Positions 8,902 to 18,611 of a stretch of 64,000 nucleotides of DNA are shown here, piece after piece. The notes beneath the pieces are model-generated. The model worked only from the letters and a program-made list of their open reading frames with translations, did not search any database and had not been told where the DNA came from. The position numbers were made by a program, and so were the translations under genes. The DNA lies in assembly GCA_020634245.1 (NCBI GenBank), contig JACKCC010000016.1, forward strand, positions 124,001 through 188,000. Reading direction: 5' to 3'. Position 1 is the stretch's first letter. Each line of letters begins with the position of its first letter. Source of the stretch: Ardenticatenaceae bacterium (GTDB lineage Bacteria; Chloroflexota; Anaerolineae; Promineifilales; Promineifilaceae).

Positions 8902-10279
8902 AACTGGGCGTGTGCCGGCATCGTTTCGTGATCCAAGCGGATTTCTTTTTAGACAAAATAATATACTTTACCGTCAAATCAATCACATCTACCAGAGTGA
9001 TTATGATAAGATGATGGGGTCGGGCCTTTATGATGCTTTAGTAAGTGAAAGGCTGCTGATACCTCATGATGAAGTTGACTTAGCTCCCGCTGAACCTGAT
9101 ATTGCTTATCGGGTTATTCGACCTAAACCAATCCCTTTTATTTCTTATCCGTATGAGTGGAGTTTTAGCCAATTAAAAGATGCGGCTTTGCTGACTTTGG
9201 CAATTGAGCGGCGGGCATTGGATTTTGGCATGTCTCTGAAGGATGCGTCGGCTTATAACGTTCAGTTTTATAACGGCCGTCCTATCTTAATTGATACGCT
9301 GTCGTTTGAAACTTATCGTGAGGGCGAACCCTGGGTAGCATATCGACAATTTTGCCAGCATTTTTTGGCACCTCTGGCTTTAATGTCTTACCGGGATGTG
9401 CGCTTGCAGAAGCTATTGCAAACGTACATTGATGGCGTGCCGCTGGACATGGCCAGTAGTTTGCTGCCCTTCCGCACCCGTTTTTTACCTTCCTTGGCCA
9501 TGCACATACATATACATGCGTCCGCTCAAAAACGGTACGCAGACCAGGCCATTGATGCCCGGTCTGGCCGCAAGATGTCACGCACTTCCTTTATTGGCAT
9601 CATAGAAAGCCTCAAATCAACCGTTCATAAATTGCATTGGAAGCCGGGAGGCACAGAGTGGGCGGATTATTATGATGCTACCAATTACACCGATGCTGCC
9701 GGTAAGCACAAAACACAGCTCATAGCGCAGTTCCTCGATAAAATAAAACCCCAAACAGTTTGGGACCTGGGGGCCAATACAGGACCTTACAGCCGTTTGG
9801 CCAGTAAACGGGGTATTCGGACCATTGCTTTTGATATCGATCCCAGTGCCGTAGAGCGCAACTACATCGAATCTGTGGCAAAAGGGGAAACCCACATGCT
9901 GCCATTGGTGATGGATCTGACTAATCCCAGCCCTGCTATTGGCTGGCATCATCAAGAGCGACAATCCTTGCTGCGCCGTTCTTCGGCTGATGGGATATTT
10001 GCGTTAGCCTTAATTCATCATTTAGCCATAGCTAACAACGTTCCATTGCCGCAGTTGGCTTATTTCTTTAGCGAGATAGGCCGCTGGTTGATTATTGAAT
10101 TTGTGCCTAAAAGTGATTCACAGGTACAGAAACTACTTGCCTCTCGTCAAGACATTTTCCCTAATTACACACAAGAGGGGTTTGAGCAGGCCTTTGGGCA
10201 ATATTTTGTGGTTCATGAGATCGAACCAATACATAATTCAGAGCGCATTTTGTATTTGCTGGAGAGAAGGCCCGAATAA
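8891..10279 (+). CDS. Class I SAM-dependent methyltransferase with N-terminal domain
   Basis: 462 aa from ATGATG at 8891, overlapping the previous gene by 11 nt. The frame runs open further upstream, but there it only overlaps the small membrane gene. The N-terminal 270 residues begin near RVPASFRDPSGFLF and include RQNNILYRQIN and YDKMMGSGLYDAL, typical of two-domain methyltransferases in cell-surface loci. The SAM site is TVWDLGANTGPYSRLASKRG near residue 290, with FDIDPSAV as the acidic loop after beta2 and ALALIHHLAI further on. It probably methylates a surface glycan or lipid-linked precursor; the acceptor is inferred only from context. Confidence 0.85.
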   Translation: MMSRTGRVPASFRDPSGFLFRQNNILYRQINHIYQSDYDKMMGSGLYDALVSERLLIPHDEVDLAPAEPDIAYRVIRPKPIPFISYPYEWSFSQLKDAALLTLAIERRALDFGMSLKDASAYNVQFYNGRPILIDTLSFETYREGEPWVAYRQFCQHFLAPLALMSYRDVRLQKLLQTYIDGVPLDMASSLLPFRTRFLPSLAMHIHIHASAQKRYADQAIDARSGRKMSRTSFIGIIESLKSTVHKLHWKPGGTEWADYYDATNYTDAAGKHKTQLIAQFLDKIKPQTVWDLGANTGPYSRLASKRGIRTIAFDIDPSAVERNYIESVAKGETHMLPLVMDLTNPSPAIGWHHQERQSLLRRSSADGIFALALIHHLAIANNVPLPQLAYFFSEIGRWLIIEFVPKSDSQVQKLLASRQDIFPNYTQEGFEQAFGQYFVVHEIEPIHNSERILYLLERRPE

Positions 10280-10321
10280 AATCACTTCGTCTTAAACTTG
10301 TCCACGAAGGAAAACTTGCAA

Positions 10322-11908
10322 ATGAATCGTCATTGGATTTGGCATCCGTTTATTTTCGCTGCTTACCCGGTTTTGGCGTTATTAGCCGCTAATCTGGGCA
10401 AAATGGCGCCTGTACGTATGGTGCGTTCATTAATAGCAGTTGAAATTTTTGCATTATTAATTTTTTTAGCGGCCCGTATACTGAGTAAAAATTGGCATAA
10501 GGCTGCTTTTTTAGTTTCTCTTTTCCTGATTTTTTTCCAATCGTATGGCCATATCTATCGCTGGGCTTTGAATGTAATGCCTGTCTGGTTTACAAGTGGG
10601 CAAAAATACTACCTGCCTGCTCTCTGGCTTATTTTGCTTGGGAGCGGCGTGTGGTTTGCCTGGCGATTAAAACAATCGCATGAAGCAACTGTGTATTTGA
10701 ATATTATGGCGCTGGTTATGGTTGCTGTGCCTGTATTTAAGACGGTGTCATATTTTGTCGTGAATGGAAGCGATATTTCGTTGGCTGGCGATAGTGGTGA
10801 TACTGCGGAGGATACCACACCGCATTTTGTTCCAATAACAATACCATCCGGTGAAGCAACGGCCGTTCCACCACCAGATATTTATTACATTCTCCTTGAT
10901 GCATATGGCCGGAGTGATACCTTGCAAGAATTATACAATTATGACAATCAGGAATTCATCAACTTTCTGGAGGGTAAAGGATTTTACGTAGCGCATCAAA
11001 GCATCACCAATTACACAAGGACATTATTTGTTTTGTCATCCATGCTCAATGGTGGCTATTTAGATGACGTGGCGGCACAACTAGGGCCTGATTCGGTAAA
11101 CACCGTACCATTGGAGAATTTGGTCAAACAGAACAGAGTTGTTAATGCGTTACAACAAGATGGTTATCGCATCATTTCGATTTCTTCTGGTTACGAAGAG
11201 AGCACTTTACCTAATGCAGACGAATATTTGCGGTTTGATGCAGGCGGGGTAAATGAATTTGAGAAATTATTATTAATGAACACCCCGTTAGGCCCGTTGT
11301 TTAACCGTCAGTTTGGCGATCTGTCTGTTTACGAAATGCACCGCGCACGCGTATTGTATGCGTTTGACCAATTAGGCAAAATGCCCCAAGAAGCCGGCCC
11401 GAAATTTGTATTTGCTCATATTATGTCGCCGCACCCGCCGTTTGTTTTTGGCCCTGATGGTGAAGCGTTAAATATTCCCGGCGATCCGCTAAAACACGAG
11501 GATTTGCCGGTAGATGAATATACATCAGCCTACAGCGGGCAGGTGAATTACATTAGTACATTGGCACAAGAAACGATTGAACAAATAATGGAAAATTCAG
11601 AATCGCCGCCCATTATCATTATGTTTGGAGATCATGGACCGTGGCTGCGTTTTGAGTCGACGCCAGAAGACAGTTGCTTGAAAGAACGGTATACAATTTT
11701 TAACAGCTTTTACTTTCCTGATGGAGATTATAGTCAGTTGTATCCCACGATTTCACCTGTTAACACATTTCGAGTGGTAATGGATAAATATTTTGGAACC
11801 GATCTGGGGACGCTGGCAGACCGGACTTTTTATTCCGAATGGCCACACTTGTATGACTTTGTTGATGTTACGGACAGTGTTGAAACGTGTACCTGGTCTG
11901 GTGAATAA
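10322..11908 (+). CDS. Membrane-anchored alkaline-phosphatase/sulfatase-fold protein
   Basis: 528 aa from the ATG at 10322; GAAGGA lies 11 nt upstream. TTG codons at 10298 and 10316 are less likely starts. Residues 5-150 contain about five membrane helices. From residue 190 PPDIYYILLDAYGRSDTLQE opens an extracytoplasmic domain of the alkaline-phosphatase superfamily; FAHIMSPHPPFVF and IIIMFGDHGPW carry the usual metal-binding His and Asp-His. These proteins transfer or cleave phosphate, phosphoglycerol or sulfate groups on surface polymers. It ends 7 bp from the convergent GT4 gene. It may modify the glycan made by the flanking operons. Confidence 0.84.
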   Translation: MNRHWIWHPFIFAAYPVLALLAANLGKMAPVRMVRSLIAVEIFALLIFLAARILSKNWHKAAFLVSLFLIFFQSYGHIYRWALNVMPVWFTSGQKYYLPALWLILLGSGVWFAWRLKQSHEATVYLNIMALVMVAVPVFKTVSYFVVNGSDISLAGDSGDTAEDTTPHFVPITIPSGEATAVPPPDIYYILLDAYGRSDTLQELYNYDNQEFINFLEGKGFYVAHQSITNYTRTLFVLSSMLNGGYLDDVAAQLGPDSVNTVPLENLVKQNRVVNALQQDGYRIISISSGYEESTLPNADEYLRFDAGGVNEFEKLLLMNTPLGPLFNRQFGDLSVYEMHRARVLYAFDQLGKMPQEAGPKFVFAHIMSPHPPFVFGPDGEALNIPGDPLKHEDLPVDEYTSAYSGQVNYISTLAQETIEQIMENSESPPIIIMFGDHGPWLRFESTPEDSCLKERYTIFNSFYFPDGDYSQLYPTISPVNTFRVVMDKYFGTDLGTLADRTFYSEWPHLYDFVDVTDSVETCTWSGE

Positions 11909-11915
11909 AGATGTA

Positions 11916-13094
11916 TCAGGCCAGCATTTTTGTAAACAGGGCCTGGTATTTTGCGAGGGTGGTTTCCCAGTTGTAATGTTGGTGGACGAATTGTTGACCC
12001 TGTTTACCCAGATGCTGCCGCAGTTGGGGTGTTCGTAACAGGGTGGATAAGAGGGCCTCAAATTCGTCGTAAGATGTGTAATGAAGGCCGCCATTGCTGT
12101 AGCGACATTGTTGTTTTGTGACCTGGCAACGGCCGTTTACCAGCACCGGCGTTTCCATCAACCATGCTTCCAAAATAATAATCGACAAACTCTCAAACAG
12201 GGAGGGCAGGACAAAAACAGTTGCCGCGCTCAAGCCGTCAAATTTGTCCTGTTCGGAAACAAAACCTAAGGGAATAATGTCGGGATGCGTGGGCAGGGGG
12301 ATATGAGCCTGCCCCATCAAAACCAGTTTGAGCGGCTCGGAACGGGAGGCCCGGTAACGCAAGAAATAATCGAGCAGTTCCGGGATATTTTTGGCTTCGC
12401 TGATACGCCCACTGTAAAGTAAAAAGTCGCCCTGAATGCCATATTTTTCGCGGAAGCGTTCCGGCGAAATGTCAGTTGGCGCTTCCAGCCCAAGGGCAAT
12501 GACGTCGGATGGGATACGGCCGTTACCAGCTACCCGTGTCACCAGTTCCTGTTCAGCCTGTGTAAGATAAATGATCTGGCGGGGCATCTGTAACAGCGAG
12601 CGGTAGGCTTCCATGTATAAAAAGGGTTCATCGTGTGCGGCCGTCACCAAAACCGATTTTTCGGCGACCAAAGGCAGGCCAAAAAACGTTGTAGCGTACA
12701 AATAAGTAAAAAAAATAAAAACATCAAAACGAGACTCAGACTGTTTGATGAACTGGATTAACGGCGTGGAAAATGGCCCTTCGTTCCGAATCCAATCAAT
12801 TTCTTCATCCAGCGTGCGGTCACGCAGTAAAAAACGGCCCGTCCACTTCTGCGACTGAGTCCAATTCCGGGCTTTATCAACCAGAAAGCGGTGGATGTGT
12901 ACATTGTTCAGGTAACTTTCTCCCGGTGAATAAACATTTTCCCAGGTCGTATAATTAACCGCGCAGGTAGTGATGACGTGAACATCAACGACAGAAGTCA
13001 GGTGTTCGGCGATGCTGCGGGCGGCAGCTTCTGCGCCGCCATTCACTTCTGCGCCGTACCGTTGAACAACAATGGCAATACGTGGTTTAGTCAT
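11916..13094 (-). CDS. Glycosyltransferase family 4
   Basis: 392 aa. MTKPRIAIVVQRYGAEVNGGAEAAAR gives the GT-B start with a GGAE glycine loop. The C-terminal domain has LLYSGRISEAKNIPELLDYFLRY and FESLSIIILEAW with the EX7E pair, then PVLVNGRCQVTKQQCRYSNGG. The last stretch matches the GT4 at 14691-15881 (AVTRSHVRESNGG and a GF(V/I)SxQDK motif), so the two are paralogues. The start overlaps the end of the next upstream GT4 gene by 8 nt. It is the last gene of the minus-strand block. Sugar specificity is unknown. Confidence 0.88.
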   Translation of the reverse strand: MTKPRIAIVVQRYGAEVNGGAEAAARSIAEHLTSVVDVHVITTCAVNYTTWENVYSPGESYLNNVHIHRFLVDKARNWTQSQKWTGRFLLRDRTLDEEIDWIRNEGPFSTPLIQFIKQSESRFDVFIFFTYLYATTFFGLPLVAEKSVLVTAAHDEPFLYMEAYRSLLQMPRQIIYLTQAEQELVTRVAGNGRIPSDVIALGLEAPTDISPERFREKYGIQGDFLLYSGRISEAKNIPELLDYFLRYRASRSEPLKLVLMGQAHIPLPTHPDIIPLGFVSEQDKFDGLSAATVFVLPSLFESLSIIILEAWLMETPVLVNGRCQVTKQQCRYSNGGLHYTSYDEFEALLSTLLRTPQLRQHLGKQGQQFVHQHYNWETTLAKYQALFTKMLA

Positions 13095-14160
13095 GAAATA
13101 ATTGGGCCAAATAGCTCTGGAAAAGCATCCGTACTTGCGGTTCCAAAAATGCCTGGACGCGCTGCTTTTGCCGGGTGATGATGCGTTGGCGCAATGGCAG
13201 GTCTGTAATCAGAATATCTACCAGTTCGGCCAATTGCTCATAATCTTTTTGATAGAACATGACGCCAGTCTGCCCCATCGTATAGGGAACGGCGGTGCTG
13301 GCAAAGGCCAGGATGGGCAGCCCTAAATACATACTTTCGATGAGGGGTTTGCCAAACCCTTCATGTTCACTCATGGAAACGTACAAGTCGGCCGTTTGGT
13401 AGTACGTAACCATCTCCTGCTGAGAGACTTTGCCGGTTAAGATGACGTGATCGGCCAGACCCAAATCAGCGGCCAGGGATTCTACCCATTTGTCGTATTG
13501 GATGGTCCAGCGGTCACCGACGAGGATGAGCCGGGCATTCGGTTGAATGTGGTGGTAATAATAGAGCAGCTTGACCAAATCTTCCTGGCGTTTATTGGCT
13601 GCAAGCCGGCTAACGAAGAGCAGGTTTGGACCATTTTGCTGCATTTCTGCGGCTAACTGCTGGTTGAGGGGCAGGTTGTATTGCTCTTGGGGCAGGGTGA
13701 TGGGCAGAACGGCCGTTTCCCTATACCCTGCTGCCTGCAAATCTAACGCATTAAATTCTGAATCGGCCAGGGCCAGGTCTGTTTGCGTGCGCAATATCGT
13801 TAACTGACGTTCTCCTTGGCGTGCCCGTTCGACCCAGGCTGGATCAATTCTGGCAAAAAATTGAGGCGGCGTTACGTTATGATGGATTAAAATGAGACGC
13901 AGCGCCTGACTCTGCAAATATTCCACCACTTCTGAGCCGACGCTGTGATGATAAATGACCCACGGTTCCCGTTTACCAGGGTGATAAGCCGCCATTGGAC
14001 GAACTTCATTCTTTACGCCCGGATGAATATGTAGGGCATAAATGTCTGAGTCAAAGCCCATTTCTCTGAGCCAGCGACGAATGACAAAAGCATGGTCGGT
14101 GATAGCGTCGCCCTGGGTGGCTCCGGTTAGAAATTGGTGGAGTGTTTTTGGTTTGCCCAT
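13087..14160 (-). CDS. Glycosyltransferase family 4
   Basis: 357 aa. The N-terminus MGKPKTLHQFLTGATQGDAI lacks the usual glycine loop but has GDAIT and later IYHHSVGSEVV and LILIHHNVTPP, known in a GT4 subgroup. The C-terminal domain has LLFVSRLAANKRQEDLVKLL, ILTGKVSQQEMVTYYQTADLYV and HEGFGKPLIESMYLGLPILAF with EX7E intact. It overlaps the downstream GT4 gene by 8 nt and lies 37 bp after a small coiled-coil gene. It probably adds one sugar to the surface glycan built by this operon. Confidence 0.87.
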   Translation of the reverse strand: MGKPKTLHQFLTGATQGDAITDHAFVIRRWLREMGFDSDIYALHIHPGVKNEVRPMAAYHPGKREPWVIYHHSVGSEVVEYLQSQALRLILIHHNVTPPQFFARIDPAWVERARQGERQLTILRTQTDLALADSEFNALDLQAAGYRETAVLPITLPQEQYNLPLNQQLAAEMQQNGPNLLFVSRLAANKRQEDLVKLLYYYHHIQPNARLILVGDRWTIQYDKWVESLAADLGLADHVILTGKVSQQEMVTYYQTADLYVSMSEHEGFGKPLIESMYLGLPILAFASTAVPYTMGQTGVMFYQKDYEQLAELVDILITDLPLRQRIITRQKQRVQAFLEPQVRMLFQSYLAQLFHD

Positions 14161-14197
14161 AAATGTTCTGATGATGATTTTGACCGGTATTGGGTGG

Positions 14198-14680
14198 TCA
14201 ATCCTTGTTTTGTAAGGTTTCTATTTCTGTTTTTAGCCGGTCGATCTCTTCTTGCTGTTTTTGCGTTAATCGTACCAGTTCATTTAAAGCATTAATGAGT
14301 TGGCTGTGTGTTTGATAGTTATAGGTGTTGGCCCGATTCACGTAGAACAAAACCAGGTTGTGGGCTTGCTGCCGGATGAGCTGCCATAAACGGCCGATAA
14401 CAGGCATCTGTGTTGCGGGTGAAGGGCTGAGTACGGCCGTTACCGGCGGCCCTTCCAGTTCATTTAACTGCTTCAAGTGATGGTATAACGCCGATACATT
14501 AAGGGAAGAGGGTGACTTTGGCAGAGTGGCTGTCTGGCCAAAGGTTGGAAATTGGGGGTGGATACGGCCGTGTTGTTTCCGCCGCTCTGCTACGCGTGAT
14601 TCGATTTCAGTGATGAGGGATACGGCCGTTACTTCATCATCATGAATTTCCAGCCATTCCTTCTCTTTTTTCGCATCCAT
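14198..14680 (-). CDS. Small coiled-coil protein, GT-linked family (copy 1)
   Basis: 160 aa of unknown function. The acidic N-terminus MDAKKEKEWLEIHDDE is followed by a low-complexity middle. From residue 90 comes MPVIGRLWQLIRQQAHNLVLFYVN, then a region ending in a heptad-like coiled coil (LVRLTQKQQEEIDRLKTEIETL). The block (P/V)xIG-x5-(V/I)R followed by (L)VLFYVN recurs in the 128-aa protein at 16872-17258 and, more loosely, in the 120-aa protein at 24252-24614. All three neighbour glycan or export genes. A similar segment occurs, as I recall, fused to methyltransferases or GTs in related bacteria. A membrane-peripheral scaffold is one guess. Confidence 0.75.
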   Translation of the reverse strand: MDAKKEKEWLEIHDDEVTAVSLITEIESRVAERRKQHGRIHPQFPTFGQTATLPKSPSSLNVSALYHHLKQLNELEGPPVTAVLSPSPATQMPVIGRLWQLIRQQAHNLVLFYVNRANTYNYQTHSQLINALNELVRLTQKQQEEIDRLKTEIETLQNKD

Positions 14681-14690
14681 CCTTACATCC

Positions 14691-15881
14691 TTACAAGTCG
14701 GCCATTATTGTTTTAATAATGTGATCATATTTGGCCACAATAGTCGGCCATTGAAAATTAGCCAGCACATAAGCCCGGCCCTGCTGCCCCATCTGCAACG
14801 CTTTTTTCGGATTAGCAAAAAAATAATCAAGCGTCGCGGAAAATTCAGCATAATTCCCAAAATACAAACCGCCATTGCTTTCCCGAACATGACTGCGCGT
14901 AACCGCGCAGTCCGCGTGAACCAAAACCGGCGTTCCCGCCAGCCAGCTTTCCATGATGACCAGAGAAAAACTTTCATTCAATGATGGCTGGCATAACAAT
15001 GTGGCTGCCGCATAAGCATCATACTTGTCCTGCATACTTATAAAACCCAGGTCAAGGATATTATCTTGAGCATCTGCCGGGATCGATATTTCGCCGGGGC
15101 CAATAAGCACCAGTTTTTCAGTATGGGGTGCAGCTTGTAGGTAATGCTGCCAGTAGTGAATGAGCTGCGGCGTGTTTTTCCCGGCATCACGCCGGCCGGC
15201 ATAAAGGACAAATGGGGTATTATCCAAACGATACTTTTCGCGAAACCGATTGCCGTTACCCTGCCAATCAGTGTTGACACCTTCACCAATTACAGCCCGA
15301 ATTTGCTTGCCGGAATCGGGATAGAGCGTGTCAGCCAGCTCTTTTTCGGCTTGAACGTGCAGTAACAAGGCTCGAATAGAGGGAAATACCTGCTTGTGAA
15401 TATTTAGCCGGGCGTAGGCTTCATCGTGCAGGCAAGGAATCATAATGCTGCGTTCCGGGCAGATTTGAGCGCCGACATAAGTTGTCGTAAACATGTATGG
15501 GATAAAGAAAAATATATAAGCTTCCTGATGTTCGCTGATAAAAGCATACAAATCCGGGCAGTGAATCATCTCATTGTTAAATATCTCTTCCTCGGCCAAA
15601 GATATGAAATGCCCCTGCATGAGCTTAAAGTTGATTTGATCAAATGTTTGCTGATCCCTTTTTTCAACACGAAAGCGGCGTACAACCAACTCATCTTCAA
15701 CAGAAAATCCCGGTTTGTGGTAGTTTGTCGCCCAATCAGCATGGAAGTCACGAATGCAAGTTGTAAGGATTTCGACATCATAACCGGCTTGATGCAGCTG
15801 GCTGGCCGTTTTGCGGGTTTCGGCTTCGGCTCCGCCGGGTATATCAGGCCCGTACCAGGGTGTGACAAATGCCAGTTTCAT
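14691..15881 (-). CDS. Glycosyltransferase family 4
   Basis: 396 aa. MKLAFVTPWYGPDIPGGAEAETR gives a standard GT4 N-terminal fold with GGAE loop. FVLYAGRRDAGKNTPQLIHYW begins the nucleotide-binding half and NESFSLVIMESWLAGTPVLV carries EX7E. It is paralogous to the 11916-13094 enzyme, sharing GFISMQDKYDAYAAATLL and the ESNGGLYF segment. The start codon overlaps the FkbM methyltransferase stop by 1 nt (TAATG), implying translational coupling, and the stop lies 10 bp before the small coiled-coil gene. The sugar transferred is not readable. Confidence 0.88.
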   Translation of the reverse strand: MKLAFVTPWYGPDIPGGAEAETRKTASQLHQAGYDVEILTTCIRDFHADWATNYHKPGFSVEDELVVRRFRVEKRDQQTFDQINFKLMQGHFISLAEEEIFNNEMIHCPDLYAFISEHQEAYIFFFIPYMFTTTYVGAQICPERSIMIPCLHDEAYARLNIHKQVFPSIRALLLHVQAEKELADTLYPDSGKQIRAVIGEGVNTDWQGNGNRFREKYRLDNTPFVLYAGRRDAGKNTPQLIHYWQHYLQAAPHTEKLVLIGPGEISIPADAQDNILDLGFISMQDKYDAYAAATLLCQPSLNESFSLVIMESWLAGTPVLVHADCAVTRSHVRESNGGLYFGNYAEFSATLDYFFANPKKALQMGQQGRAYVLANFQWPTIVAKYDHIIKTIMADL

Positions 15882-16879
15882 TATGTGCGAGGAACAGCGA
15901 CGATATCCAGGTGTTCCAGACCGGAATCAGCTTGTGCTTGAATCAGTTCTGAAGTATTCAATGGCTGGCTGCTTCTTTTCCCAGACCGCTCCAGAATATA
16001 TACGGCATACTGTTTTTGCATTGAATCCATGAATGCTGCGGGATCTGTTTGGCTGGTTTGTTGAATAAAACTGGGTGAGAACTCCATAAAAAGGATAGGG
16101 TGGTGTTTTTCAACTATCTGTTGCATGCCTAGCCAGGCACGAGGTTCCGCGCCTTCAATGTCTAGCTTGATGATGTTGATTTGTGGTTCTGCAGCTAATG
16201 TTTCATCCAGAGTTATGGCTTCGACAACGGGTAGTTGGTGTTCTTTGGCCATTGGTTCGTTTTCATTAATGATACGGCCGTTACTGTCAGCCCCGCCGCC
16301 AGAAAAGATAAGAGTTTGCGCTTTTTCGGCTACAGCATTTTGATAAATAGAAATATTGTCAAACCCGTTTTCAGCGATACTTTTTTTGAGCAATTGACAA
16401 TTATCCGGCCGGGGTTCAAAAGAGATCACTCGACCCTTTTCGCCGACTCTTGCCGCGGCAAAAAGCGTAAAATAACCAATATTTGCGCCTACATCCACAA
16501 AAGTATCACCTGGTTTCAACCATTGCTTCAACTCATTAATCACATAAGGCTCATATTCTTTTGTTTGAGCAATAGTTGCCCCTATAAAATGATCATTCAA
16601 ACGCACATACATCTTAAATGTGGGCAGATCGATTAACTGAGGCTTATTACGTTCCTCAACTAAATTTCTGAACTCATGGGCATTCAGAAATCCATCACAT
16701 AGGGTTTGTAACGAAATATGATGGTTATTTACCAAATCCTGCCAGTAACGCCAGCCGGCATCATCCGGTTCGCGGTTTAATAAGAGACGATAACAGTAAT
16801 ATACATCTTTTTCTGTGGCCCGGTTAAAGTTTTTTGAACGGCCTAATTTTTGCCGGATTTTATTGGTTAGTTTATTCAT
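15881..16879 (-). CDS. FkbM family methyltransferase with N-terminal DUF4214 domain
   Basis: 332 aa. Residues 24-75 (DVYYCYRLLLNREPDDAGWRY) match the DUF4214 motif, often found in surface-glycan proteins. The FkbM domain starts near residue 100: EPYVINELKQWLKPGDTFVD leads into the SAM loop VDVGANIGYFTLFAAARVG, then GRVISFEPRPDNCQLL and IIKLDIEGAEPRAWLG, all family hallmarks. It would O-methylate a sugar or another small acceptor in the cytoplasm. The gene overlaps the small coiled-coil gene upstream by 8 nt and the GT4 downstream by 1 nt, so the three are coupled. Confidence 0.92.
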   Translation of the reverse strand: MNKLTNKIRQKLGRSKNFNRATEKDVYYCYRLLLNREPDDAGWRYWQDLVNNHHISLQTLCDGFLNAHEFRNLVEERNKPQLIDLPTFKMYVRLNDHFIGATIAQTKEYEPYVINELKQWLKPGDTFVDVGANIGYFTLFAAARVGEKGRVISFEPRPDNCQLLKKSIAENGFDNISIYQNAVAEKAQTLIFSGGGADSNGRIINENEPMAKEHQLPVVEAITLDETLAAEPQINIIKLDIEGAEPRAWLGMQQIVEKHHPILFMEFSPSFIQQTSQTDPAAFMDSMQKQYAVYILERSGKRSSQPLNTSELIQAQADSGLEHLDIVAVPRT

Positions 16880-17258
16880 TTTTCCTCGTTTCTCGTTCTA
16901 ATTCCTGGCTCATGATACTGATCGCTTGTAGCAGGTGCTCATTGACAAGCATTTGTTGAACAGCCGATTTATTGACATAAAACAAAACGAGCTCGTGCAA
17001 CTTATAACGCACCCACTGAATAATTGGCCCGATGATGGGGGTTTTGTGGGGCGTGACATGTATTTTTACCTGGGTCTGATCATAGGCCAGCGCAGCCTGG
17101 AAAAGATGTTCATAAAACTCGGGTGAAAATCGCTCGCCGCTAACAGGAAACTGCCCGCCCTGTTTTGCCAGGGTGGTTTGTTTGGCCAATATTTGCTGGC
17201 GGATTTCCTGCATAATATCTTCGATATTAATGATTTCCGGTTCTTCTTGTTCACCCAT
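16872..17258 (-). CDS. Small coiled-coil protein, GT-linked family (copy 2)
   Basis: 128 aa of unknown function. The acidic start MGEQEEPEIINIEDIMQEIR is predicted helical. Near residue 73 TPIIGPIIQWVRYKLHELVL and the following FYVNK match the block of the 160-aa protein at 14198-14680 almost position for position. The C-terminus is a polar helix. It overlaps the FkbM methyltransferase start by 8 nt and sits 22 bp after a GT4 gene. Tight coupling to glycan enzymes suggests an accessory or recruiting role; this is inference. Confidence 0.75.
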   Translation of the reverse strand: MGEQEEPEIINIEDIMQEIRQQILAKQTTLAKQGGQFPVSGERFSPEFYEHLFQAALAYDQTQVKIHVTPHKTPIIGPIIQWVRYKLHELVLFYVNKSAVQQMLVNEHLLQAISIMSQELERETRKNE

Positions 17259-17280
17259 TGTCTATCCTCATAAGGGAAAA

Positions 17281-18477
17281 TTATCGTGACGCCGTTCGAC
17301 AAATATATGCTATTTGTTGTTCAATAAAAGCTGCATAAGCCTTGGCGGCCAGAGCAGGACGACAATTTTGTTCAATATATTGACGGCCGGCTCGCCCTAG
17401 CCCCTGCCGCTTTTCAACTCCTTGAGCCAGGTTTAGCATCGCAGCGGCCAACCCTGCCTCATCAAGCGGTGCGATTTTGACACAGGCGGAGTCAGGTAGT
17501 TCACTATACCAACCGTGGTCAAATACGACAAGCGGCCGTTCCAGAGCCAAAGCGCACAAAGCAGTTCTGGACGTTTCGCCAATTGTCGGGTAGCGCAAAT
17601 TGATAATGATGTCGGCGGAATAAATCCAATCCACAAATTCCTGCCCATTATCAATGTGTCCGGTTAGCGTGACCCATTCTGAGAGGCCCAGCGAATTGAT
17701 GGTATTTGAAATATCCATTTTGCCAGTTTGCTCCCCGACAATCAAGTAGTAGGCATTTGGGATAATTTGGCGCACTTTTTGGAAGGCACGCAAAGCAAAA
17801 TCAACTTGTTTTTCGGCTGTGATCTGCCCGACGCTGGCAAAGATGATCGCGTCATCCGGCCAGGGTAGTTGGGAGCGTCGTGACTTGTCAGCATGGACAG
17901 CAATTAATTGAGGAATAACGGCAACATGCAAACGGCTTTTTTTTGATGAAACTAGATTTTTAGCATACTGGCTGTGAACGATAAGTCCCAGGCTTAAATC
18001 CAAAAGACGGCCGTTCAGGGGAATTTTAAATAAAGGATGGGACTGCTCTCCGGCTCGAATCTGCCGGGCCTGCTCAATACCTGATGTGCCGAGTTCATAG
18101 CCCAGTTCGCGGACGTAACCGGCAAAATGACCTTGCCCCGATGTACGATGAGAGATGAAGTGATGGAGTGAATAATCGTGCAGGGTAACGATTCCGGGAT
18201 AACGTAAGAACATTTGATAGATTGCTTCGTGATGGCTGCTGTTGCCTATTTGATACAAAGGCATGTCGTACTGCCAGCGTGTTTCTGGATAATCTTGGAT
18301 TGGCCGGATTGAAAACTCTTGGGTAAGGTGGTTAGCAATTTTTTGCGGGTTTTCTGTAAATAGGGTTATATCGGCATGTTGGGCCAGTTCCGGGAGCAGT
18401 TCACTGCTGTAGTCGGCAACGCCGCTGTGTACGGGCAGAAGCGGACTGAAGTAAGCGAGCTGCAAACGTGATTTCAT
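17281..18477 (-). CDS. GT4-like glycosyltransferase with altered EX7E motif
   Basis: 398 aa. MKSRLQLAYFSPLLPVHSGV and ADYSSELLPEL are typical of the GT4 group using the (P)xxSGVADY loop. The second half has IIFASVGQITAEKQVDFALRAF, YLIVGEQTG and WVTLTGHIDNGQEFVDWIYSADIIINLRY fragments of the GT-B nucleotide domain. Where EX7E is expected the sequence reads GETSRTALCALALERPLVV, so the second Glu position is Ala. That change occurs in some functional subfamilies, so activity is not excluded. It heads the run of genes ending at 11916. Confidence 0.83.
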   Translation of the reverse strand: MKSRLQLAYFSPLLPVHSGVADYSSELLPELAQHADITLFTENPQKIANHLTQEFSIRPIQDYPETRWQYDMPLYQIGNSSHHEAIYQMFLRYPGIVTLHDYSLHHFISHRTSGQGHFAGYVRELGYELGTSGIEQARQIRAGEQSHPLFKIPLNGRLLDLSLGLIVHSQYAKNLVSSKKSRLHVAVIPQLIAVHADKSRRSQLPWPDDAIIFASVGQITAEKQVDFALRAFQKVRQIIPNAYYLIVGEQTGKMDISNTINSLGLSEWVTLTGHIDNGQEFVDWIYSADIIINLRYPTIGETSRTALCALALERPLVVFDHGWYSELPDSACVKIAPLDEAGLAAAMLNLAQGVEKRQGLGRAGRQYIEQNCRPALAAKAYAAFIEQQIAYICRTASR

Positions 18478-18611
18478 GTTTTGTGTGGTGTGGCGTGCAT
18501 GGGGTCATTGGCAGAAAGTGTTCCAATAAAAAACATGCATATTGCCCTTATTTCTTCAGGAAACCACGAAATTTATAGCCTGTTTGCCATTCTTTTTGTG
18601 GTTTACCATGT

